Shown piece by piece: positions 18,976-26,301 of a stretch of 64,000 bases of DNA (position 1 is its first letter; every line of letters begins with the position of its first letter). The position numbers and the translations under genes were made by a program. Below the pieces are notes generated by a model, which made no database searches, had not been told where the DNA came from, and worked only from the letters and a program-made list of their open reading frames with translations. This DNA is from an archaeon. Its GTDB lineage: Archaea > Nanobdellota > Nanobdellia > Pacearchaeales > JAPDKA01. The stretch spans positions 141,002 to 205,001 of the forward strand of contig JAPDKA010000001.1 in assembly GCA_029258825.1 (NCBI GenBank), read 5' to 3'.

Positions 18976-20325
18976 ATGAAAATCAATGTTTATACTGTTG
19001 GCGGCTACAACGAAGTTGGCAAAAACATGACAGTAGTTGAACTTAGCGAAGATGCTTTCATTTTTGACTGCGGGCTTTATCTGCCGCCAGTAGTTGAACT
19101 TGAGAATAAAGAACATATGGATGAAAAATTACTGCGCGAAATAGACGCACTGCCCAACGATTTATTTCTTGATAAATTAGGCTTAAGAAGTAAAGTAAAA
19201 GCAATTGCAGTAAGTCATGCCCATCTTGATCATGTTGGTAGCTTACCATTTCTTGCTTATCGTTATGATGCACCAATATTAGCAACACCTTTCACAGCTG
19301 AAGTGCTGAAAAGCTTAATTAGGGATATCACAGATGAGAAGGCAAAAATCAGAGCAAGAAAAAACAAGATAATAAGCATAATGCCAAATTCTAGTTACAG
19401 CATTAATGCAAAAAAGATTCATGAAGTGGAGTTTATTCATGTAACTCACTCAACTTTGCAAACAGCAATAATAGCACTACATACAGATGAAGGAATCATA
19501 ATGTATGCCAATGACTTTAAGCTGGACAACACACCAACACTTGGAAAAAAACCAAATTATGAAAGACTAAAGAAGCTAGCTAAGCAAGGCATAAAAGCAT
19601 TAATCGTAGAATCGCTTTATGCTGCTGATGAAAGAAAAACACCAAGTGAAAGAATTGCTTACGATTTGCTGGAAGATGTTATGCTTGGAACTAGTAATGA
19701 AAATTCTGCAATAGTTGTTACTACATTCTCTAGTCATATAGCAAGACTGAATAGCATAGTGAAGATCGCAAACAAACTTGGCAGAACGCCAATACTGTTC
19801 GGAAGAAGTTTAAAACGTTATACTACTGCAGCTAAAAAAATAAACATGCTTCCTTTCGATGCACCAACTTTGAGTTTTAAAACAGAAATCCAACGAGGAT
19901 TCAAAAAAGTTGCAAAAAACAAAACAGACTATGTTGTAATATGTACAGGACACCAAGGTGAGCAAGGAAGCATATTAGACAGATTAAGCAAAGGTCAATT
20001 CAAGTTTAAACTTAGCAAAGATGATCACGTTATTTTTTCTAGCCGTACTATTCCATCACCAATAAACATCGCTAATAGACAACAACTGGAAAAAAGGTTA
20101 AAAGAAGCAGGTGTGAGAATTTTTACAGACGTCCATATTAGTGGCCATGCAGGCAGAGAAGACCTACGAGATTTTATAAGGATGCTAAATCCAGAACATA
20201 TTATTCCTGCACATGGAGAATTGCAAAAAAGAACTGCGCTCGCTGAACTTGCATCTGAGCTAGGCTACAGTTTAGGATATAATATACATCTTACAGAAAA
20301 CGGTAAACTTGTGATGATAAATTAA
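18976..20325 (+). CDS. RNase J-like metallo-beta-lactamase/beta-CASP ribonuclease
   Basis: VGGYNEVGKNMTVVEL, SHAHLDHVGSLPFL, HISGHAGREDLRDFIRMLNPEHIIPAHGE; ATG 18976 preferred over ORF start 18577. Confidence 0.9.
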   Translation: MKINVYTVGGYNEVGKNMTVVELSEDAFIFDCGLYLPPVVELENKEHMDEKLLREIDALPNDLFLDKLGLRSKVKAIAVSHAHLDHVGSLPFLAYRYDAPILATPFTAEVLKSLIRDITDEKAKIRARKNKIISIMPNSSYSINAKKIHEVEFIHVTHSTLQTAIIALHTDEGIIMYANDFKLDNTPTLGKKPNYERLKKLAKQGIKALIVESLYAADERKTPSERIAYDLLEDVMLGTSNENSAIVVTTFSSHIARLNSIVKIANKLGRTPILFGRSLKRYTTAAKKINMLPFDAPTLSFKTEIQRGFKKVAKNKTDYVVICTGHQGEQGSILDRLSKGQFKFKLSKDDHVIFSSRTIPSPINIANRQQLEKRLKEAGVRIFTDVHISGHAGREDLRDFIRMLNPEHIIPAHGELQKRTALAELASELGYSLGYNIHLTENGKLVMIN

Positions 20326-20334
20326 ATCGTTAGA

Positions 20335-21204
20335 ATGGCAAAACGATTCAAAAAAGTTCTGCTTGAAAGATTAGCAGAAAAACTAAATAAAAAACAATTA
20401 GAGCTAATAAGCAATAATCTTGCAAGCGGTTTTCAACGCATCGGTGATATTGCAATACTAACATTAAATCAACAGGCAATAAACGAGCAATTACAAAAGA
20501 TTATTGCTGAAACGATGCTAAAATTGTTTCCACAAATAAAAACAGTATGCGTAAAGACAGGTAGTATAATCGGACAGTACAGAAAACCGCAAATCAAAGT
20601 TATAGCGAGTAAAGCAAGAAGTAGAAAAACAGAAACAATACACACAGAATATGGTTGCAAATATAAGTTCGACGTAGCAAAAATTATGTGGAGCAAAGGC
20701 AATATCAATGAGCGTGTTAGAATAGCCAAAGCTATTAGGCCTGGCAGCATTGTTGTTGATATGTTTGCTGGTATAGGTTATTTCAGCATTCCGATAGCAA
20801 AATTAAGTAAGGCAAAACACATTTATGCTATTGAAATAAATAAAACTGCATTCAACTATTTACAGCAGAATATAAAGCTGAATAACATAAAAAATATTAC
20901 AGCGATTAATGATGACTGTAGAAATGCAATAAATAAGTTGAAGCATAAAGTTAAAGCTGATCACATAGTGATGGGGTTGCTACCTTCTTGTAAGCAGTAT
21001 TTAAGCTGTGCAATGCAAATAGCAAAAAAAGGTACAATAATACATTATGAAGGTTTAAGCAATAATCAGGCTAAAAATTTGTTTGAAGAAGTCAAACAAG
21101 AAGCACAAAAACATAATTTCAAAGCAAAATTGCTGTATGCATCAAAAGTAAAAAGTTACAAGCCAAAATTATGGCATTACACTGTTGACGTTATGTTAAC
21201 TTAG
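20335..21204 (+). CDS. tRNA wybutosine-synthesizing enzyme Taw2-like (Trm5/Tyw2 family)
   Basis: VDMFAGIGYFSIPIAK, EINKTAFNYLQQNIKLNN, VMGLLPSCKQYL (MG- rather than Trm5 NLP-type), IIHYEGLS. Confidence 0.75.
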   Translation: MAKRFKKVLLERLAEKLNKKQLELISNNLASGFQRIGDIAILTLNQQAINEQLQKIIAETMLKLFPQIKTVCVKTGSIIGQYRKPQIKVIASKARSRKTETIHTEYGCKYKFDVAKIMWSKGNINERVRIAKAIRPGSIVVDMFAGIGYFSIPIAKLSKAKHIYAIEINKTAFNYLQQNIKLNNIKNITAINDDCRNAINKLKHKVKADHIVMGLLPSCKQYLSCAMQIAKKGTIIHYEGLSNNQAKNLFEEVKQEAQKHNFKAKLLYASKVKSYKPKLWHYTVDVMLT

Positions 21205-21258
21205 TTTGCATTATTAACAAAAAGATTTATAAATGCTTTTTTTGTTAGTAGTAATAAC

Positions 21259-21597
21259 ATGGAAGAAAAAATTTTGATTAATAATATAAAGAGGTTTTTA
21301 ACATCGGCAAATCTTGTTTATAAAACCAAAGATTTTACTTCATCTGCAATTCTTTACTTTAAAGCACTATTTTCAATTTTAGATTTATTGATATTAAGAA
21401 AATTTGGAATAATTCCTAAAGATCATTCAGAAAGGTTTAGAATCTTAGAAAAAGAATTTCCTAAATACTATTCATTACTTGACATGTTATTTCCTTATTA
21501 TAGGTATACTTATACTTCAACGATAGAAAAAGAAATTTGCGATAAAATCAAAGAAAATGTTGAAAGAATTATTAAAGAACAAAAAGTTCTTGAATAA
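21259..21597 (+). CDS. HEPN-like helical protein
   Basis: SSAILYFKALFSILDLLILRKFGIIPKDHSERFRIL; upstream of an MNT gene with overlap. Confidence 0.6.
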   Translation: MEEKILINNIKRFLTSANLVYKTKDFTSSAILYFKALFSILDLLILRKFGIIPKDHSERFRILEKEFPKYYSLLDMLFPYYRYTYTSTIEKEICDKIKENVERIIKEQKVLE

Positions 21598-22162
21598 AAT
21601 TAAAAAATTTTTAAATAAAAAAGAGATAATCGATATAATCTTATTTGGTTCTGCTGCAAGAGGTAAAGAAGAAGCAAAAGATATAGACATCCTTGTTGTT
21701 TATGAAGACAATTGTAATAAAGTAATAGAAATAACACAATCGATTAAGAATGAATTGAAAAAAGAATACCATAATGTAGAGGTCATAGGTAAAAAGTATA
21801 AAGAGGTTCTTAAACCAACCTTTCTAGCTAGAGAAAGCCTACTAAGCGAAGGTTTTAGTTTTAAGTATAAGAAGTTTATTTCAGAATGTTTTGGATACGA
21901 GAATTATATGTTATTTAAGTATTCTTTAAAAGGAAAAAATAAATCTGAAAGAGTAAAATTTTACTATGGATTATACGGTAGAAAAAATGACGGGGGAATA
22001 ATAAACAAATATAATTGCTATAAACTTTCAGAAGGAATTTTATTATGCAAAATAGAAAACGCTGAAATTATTAAGATATTCTTTTCTAATTTTAACATTG
22101 AATACATTTGTTTTCCTATCTTAATTCCTAAAAGAATCATAAAATATAAAATTAAAAAATGA
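21557..22162 (+). CDS. Nucleotidyltransferase (MNT) domain protein
   Basis: IILFGSAARGKEEAKDIDILVVYED. Confidence 0.8.
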   Translation: MLKELLKNKKFLNKIKKFLNKKEIIDIILFGSAARGKEEAKDIDILVVYEDNCNKVIEITQSIKNELKKEYHNVEVIGKKYKEVLKPTFLARESLLSEGFSFKYKKFISECFGYENYMLFKYSLKGKNKSERVKFYYGLYGRKNDGGIINKYNCYKLSEGILLCKIENAEIIKIFFSNFNIEYICFPILIPKRIIKYKIKK

Positions 22163-22356
22163 TTAAGAAAAAAGAGATTAAAAGATTGGCAAAAGAAGAA
22201 GGTAAGAAGATTTCAAAAGAGGCAATTAAATATATTGAAATGTATTTGCTTGATTTGACTAAAAAAATAATAAAAAAAGCAGCGAGAAATGCCACATTTA
22301 ATGGAAGAAAAATTATAAAAAAAGATGATATTAAAGTGGAAGAAACAATCAGATAA
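22159..22356 (+). CDS. Archaeal histone-fold protein
   Basis: 65 aa, RLAKEEGKKISKEAIKYIEMYLLDLTKKIIKKAARNATFNGRKIIKKDDIK; ATGA overlap with the MNT gene. Confidence 0.78.
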   Translation: MIKKKEIKRLAKEEGKKISKEAIKYIEMYLLDLTKKIIKKAARNATFNGRKIIKKDDIKVEETIR

Positions 22357-22415
22357 AAAGTCCTTTTTTCTTTGTATTTTGTCTTTCTTCATTACAGTAA
22401 ACGTTCTATTAAAGT

Positions 22416-23570
22416 TTATTCAACAATTATATGTGGTTTTTTATAGCTGAGTTGCCAAGCTAAGGCGTAACAATATGCACCCACATTTTTTATTGCAAGC
22501 AAGTCATTGATCTCAATATTTCCATTATAAATACCAAGCACATCATTAGAAAATAATAATGGACCAGTAATAATGTATCTTACTTGTCTTTGCTTGGTGT
22601 TTTGTTTTTTGTTAGTTTTTTTATTGCTTTTTTCTTTATGCTGCTTATTTAATTTTTCTATCTCTATCTGGGCTAAGCTAAGCTTTGGAACAGCATTAAT
22701 GCCAGCATCACATACAGCATAAAGCTTCCCTGAATTCTGCTTAATATAGTAAACTTTTGTGATTAACTGCATAGCATCGGCAACAAGATAGCGACCAGGC
22801 TCAAAAATAATTTTAGCGTTAATATGGTAATGCTTAAGCAAATCACATAATGCAATAAAATAATCATCCAGTTTAATGTTTAGGGTTTTCATTCTTGCTT
22901 TATCTGCAAAACCCCCACCAACGTCGATTAACTTAAAATTTATGCTGAGATCTGAAACAACATCAAAGAAAGCAGTTAAAGCTGCTCTGTATTTATTCAT
23001 GTTTAATTGCGTTCCAGGATGAAACGAAAGAGCTTCAAGCCAACCAAGCTGCAAGGCTTTATCAACAGCATCAAAAAACGAGGTTTTATCAAACCCATGC
23101 TTACCCACACCATACCTTATGCCTAACCTAACGCTGATACCAGCTTCAGCATGGCTTGACAATTGTTTACTTAATCGCTTAATTAATTCAAGTTCTGTAA
23201 AATTATCAACATTAATCAACACACCGTGTTTTAGCGCAAGCTTTAGTTCAACTCTTTTCTTACACGGCCCATTAAATATAATTTTTTTCGTAAACTTTAA
23301 TGCTTTTTTTAACTCTCTCAAGCTTGCAACTTCTAAGCCCAGGCCACATTTGACAACGCTATCAAGCACTGCTGTTATGTCGTTTGTTTTAACAGAATAA
23401 AACACATCAAAATTAGTAAAATACTTTGAAGCTGTTTTAACAAATGCTTTTGCATTTTGCTTGATAATACTACAGTTCAACAAATAAAAAGGTGTTTGCA
23501 CTGCAGGCAGTTTTTGCTTTTGCTTGGTTTGTTTTTTACTCAGAGTTAACATTTTTCTATTTTTTCTCAA
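22416..23570 (-). CDS. PLP-dependent group IV decarboxylase-like protein (Orn/DAP/Arg decarboxylase family 2)
   Basis: VFYSVKTND (PLP Lys), LGLEVAS, HPGTQ, IDVGGGFAD, FEPGRYLVADA; C-terminal GPLLFSND lacks the usual Cys. Confidence 0.8.
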   Translation of the reverse strand: MRKNRKMLTLSKKQTKQKQKLPAVQTPFYLLNCSIIKQNAKAFVKTASKYFTNFDVFYSVKTNDITAVLDSVVKCGLGLEVASLRELKKALKFTKKIIFNGPCKKRVELKLALKHGVLINVDNFTELELIKRLSKQLSSHAEAGISVRLGIRYGVGKHGFDKTSFFDAVDKALQLGWLEALSFHPGTQLNMNKYRAALTAFFDVVSDLSINFKLIDVGGGFADKARMKTLNIKLDDYFIALCDLLKHYHINAKIIFEPGRYLVADAMQLITKVYYIKQNSGKLYAVCDAGINAVPKLSLAQIEIEKLNKQHKEKSNKKTNKKQNTKQRQVRYIITGPLLFSNDVLGIYNGNIEINDLLAIKNVGAYCYALAWQLSYKKPHIIVE

Positions 23571-24006
23571 TTAATCGTATCAACTTCTGATAAACCTTAT
23601 TTAAAAAATTATAAACCATTACAGCATATTCTTTATCAAATAGCTTACCATAATAAAGAATACCGTTCCGATTACATCTTAATTTGTTCATAAACCATAC
23701 GTCTGTTTCAGGAAAACCTAATTTTAACATAAAAGAAACTTCTGCCTCATGAGCATTTAATCCTGATGCATAGTAGCCCTGCTTTAACATTATAGCTCTT
23801 AATAATTCTATAATTATATTATAACAATTTTCTATTACTGAATTGGCATTTATATCATTAATGCCATCAAATTTTTCAATTAATTGAAGCAAAAAGTCGT
23901 ATCTTTTTTTTGCTTCATCGACAAGATAGTCTGCTCTATTTAAATCAGGAGTTATTCGCCTTACTACACCTTCCTCAACGAATTTGTCAAATGATCTAGG
24001 CATCAT
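23557..24006 (-). CDS. HEPN-domain protein
   Basis: YNIIIELLRAIMLKQGYYASGLNAHEAEV, MNKLRCNRNGILYYGK; overlaps MNT gene (ATGA). Confidence 0.75.
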   Translation of the reverse strand: MMPRSFDKFVEEGVVRRITPDLNRADYLVDEAKKRYDFLLQLIEKFDGINDINANSVIENCYNIIIELLRAIMLKQGYYASGLNAHEAEVSFMLKLGFPETDVWFMNKLRCNRNGILYYGKLFDKEYAVMVYNFLNKVYQKLIRLIEKK

Positions 24007-24545
24007 TTTAACTGAATCACACCCTCTAGTACTATGCCTGAATAAATATTATGCTTTAATGCGTTATGGATTTGATTAAATGAATTAAAAAAATGAAGAT
24101 AGATTTTTCGTTCTAAGAATTTTTCAAATTTTTTAAGTTCCACAAATTTTTCTTTTCTGCCTATTATAGCTATGTCTATATCAGAATCAATATTATCTTC
24201 ACCACGAGCATAAGAACCGAATAAGATTATTGTGGCACCTGCAAAATGGTTTTCTAGAAATTCTATTAATCCACTTTCTACTATTAATTTTATATTTTCA
24301 GCCATTTTGAATTTTACTGCTTTTACATTTTCATAATTAAAAGAAACAAGTTTTGCTCTGAACTGTTCCTTCACCTTAATTAGTTTATCCTGTTTTAGAC
24401 CTTTAATTGCTTTACTTACTGCAGTAGGCGAAACCTTAAGTAGTTTGGCAATTTCTCTTAACGAAAGATAAGCTCCTGCCTTGATGCATAATAGCCTAAA
24501 TATTTCTTGTTGTAATTTTGTAAACTTAAGTTTATATTTGTCCAT
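24003..24545 (-). CDS. HTH + minimal nucleotidyltransferase (MNT)
   Basis: LREIAKLLKVSPTAVSKAIKGL wHTH; IILFGSYARGEDNIDSDIDIAII. Confidence 0.82.
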   Translation of the reverse strand: MDKYKLKFTKLQQEIFRLLCIKAGAYLSLREIAKLLKVSPTAVSKAIKGLKQDKLIKVKEQFRAKLVSFNYENVKAVKFKMAENIKLIVESGLIEFLENHFAGATIILFGSYARGEDNIDSDIDIAIIGRKEKFVELKKFEKFLERKIYLHFFNSFNQIHNALKHNIYSGIVLEGVIQLK

Positions 24546-24549
24546 TTTA

Positions 24550-24574
24550 GTTTACATATGTAAACTTAAGTTTA
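24550..24574. promoter_or_regulatory. Two overlapping palindromes at the MNT-HTH promoter
   Basis: GTTTACATATGTAAAC (24550-24565) overlapping TAAACTTAAGTTTA (24561-24574), between a TTTATAAA box and the ATG. Confidence 0.65.
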
Positions 24575-24621
24575 TAAATATTTTGTTTTTATTTTGTTTT
24601 TGATGCTATTATTAATTATCA

Positions 24622-25617
24622 TTAATGCTTCAATTTATGCAAAAATTCTTTGATTTTGAAAATAATGAAGAAATCGTGAATAGGCTTTACAGTTGCGCCA
24701 CTTGCAACCTTATGCCCGCCACCGCCAAATAGTCTAGCAAGTTGTAAAACATCAAAATTAGTGTGCGTCCTAAACTCAAGCTTTATGGATTTGGGTTTTC
24801 TTGTAAGAACAACAATAACATCAAACGGTGCATCTTTATGTGTAGCCAAACAATTGGTTATAGCATAAACAGGCATACTTTCTTTAAGTTTAACTATTGC
24901 AAGTTTAAGGCTATTGATTTTTTCAACTTTTACATTTTGCATGACTTCTTGTTGCTTTAACTTAAGCCAATCCTTAAAGTTATCAATTTTGTTTTGCAAT
25001 TCTTCATCAATAATCCAGTCAAAACCATGGTTTTCTATTCTCTCCAAATTGTTGGCTATCTTTTTTGTTAATGCAACCAACTCTGTATTTAGAACAGCCC
25101 CAGCATAACTATGCTTATATGCAGATACGATAGAACGAAATAGCTCTGCTTGTTTATGTTGCACTGCATTTGTATCAATTTGATCCAGCCAATTTGCAAT
25201 GTTCGTAAAACCTAAATTGAAATGCTTAATCATAAGCGATGTGTTGCTTTTAAACTTAGCAAGATAAAAATTCATTTTAAACATTTTAGCAAAATAATCA
25301 AGTTGCATTTTATTAATGGTTAACTCGTGATGGTCAAGCCAGGTAACAGAATTAAACAATGCTGCCAAGCACAGAGTTTTTTCTGTTGGCGATAAATCAA
25401 GAATGCACAAATCGTGTTTTAAAACATTTTTATAAGCAAGTGTAAGCAATCGTTTAAGCAGCAAAAAAGGAGAGGTAAAAAACAACAAGGTTTTATTTCG
25501 CTTTTGATTCTTCTGATCTTGCGCGTTATTGTTTAACGTATACATAAGTGCAGCACTCATTAAACCGTCTTCATCGCAATGCGTAATAATTATCATGGAA
25601 TGGTATGCTAGAAACAT
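24622..25617 (-). CDS. DHH/DHHA1 phosphoesterase family protein
   Basis: IIITHCDEDGLMSAALMY, DHHELT, LARLFGGGGHKVASGATV. Confidence 0.82.
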   Translation of the reverse strand: MFLAYHSMIIITHCDEDGLMSAALMYTLNNNAQDQKNQKRNKTLLFFTSPFLLLKRLLTLAYKNVLKHDLCILDLSPTEKTLCLAALFNSVTWLDHHELTINKMQLDYFAKMFKMNFYLAKFKSNTSLMIKHFNLGFTNIANWLDQIDTNAVQHKQAELFRSIVSAYKHSYAGAVLNTELVALTKKIANNLERIENHGFDWIIDEELQNKIDNFKDWLKLKQQEVMQNVKVEKINSLKLAIVKLKESMPVYAITNCLATHKDAPFDVIVVLTRKPKSIKLEFRTHTNFDVLQLARLFGGGGHKVASGATVKPIHDFFIIFKIKEFLHKLKH

Positions 25618-25645
25618 TTTTTAAACTTTATTTTATTGATTTAAC

Positions 25646-26275
25646 ATGAGCACTAGAAGCATTATTGATGCAATTCAAGAGTTCAGCAAAAAATTTGAAT
25701 TAAGTAAGATTAATGCACTAAACAAAAAAGACAAGTCCTCAAAAGGAAAAATCGATAAAAAAATAGCTGCTTTGGTTAATGTGCTAAACTCTTGTAATTG
25801 TTTTTACACAACATCAAGCTGTTCCGGCAGGGTTGCTTTAATAGAGGAAACTGGAAAAAAACACGAAAAAGCTGTTCTGTGGTCTTGCCATAGTAAAATC
25901 ACAAAACAACAGTTGCTGAACGCAATAAAAAAAGCAATGAAAAAATGCAAAAAAAGTGCAACATTAATGCTCAAATTTGAACCATGCGTAGTAGCATTAA
26001 TTGCGAAAACATTAGATGACGCTGCAAGCATCGTTAAATTTGCAAAACAAATAGGGTGGAAAAGAAGTGGTATTGCAATAAATAAGCAAGGTAAAATATT
26101 TGTAGAGTTAATGAGCACTGAAGTTCTCGCTTTACCAATCCCAAATGAAAATGTCTCAAATGAAAACATTGATGCTAAAATGGTCGACCTTCTCGTTAAA
26201 GAAATAAACAAAAGGTTTAGCAGAACCTGGCAAAAAATCGAAAAACTACGCCAGACAATAAAAAGAAAATTTTAA
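25646..26275 (+). CDS. Wybutosine-synthesis protein Taw3/TYW3-like
   Basis: CFYTTSSCSGRVALIEE, LWSCHSKI, LMLKFEPCVVALIAKTLDDAASIVKFAKQIGWKRSGI. Confidence 0.85.
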   Translation: MSTRSIIDAIQEFSKKFELSKINALNKKDKSSKGKIDKKIAALVNVLNSCNCFYTTSSCSGRVALIEETGKKHEKAVLWSCHSKITKQQLLNAIKKAMKKCKKSATLMLKFEPCVVALIAKTLDDAASIVKFAKQIGWKRSGIAINKQGKIFVELMSTEVLALPIPNENVSNENIDAKMVDLLVKEINKRFSRTWQKIEKLRQTIKRKF

Positions 26276-26301
26276 AAAATTGTGTGAATAAAACGAATTA
26301 A

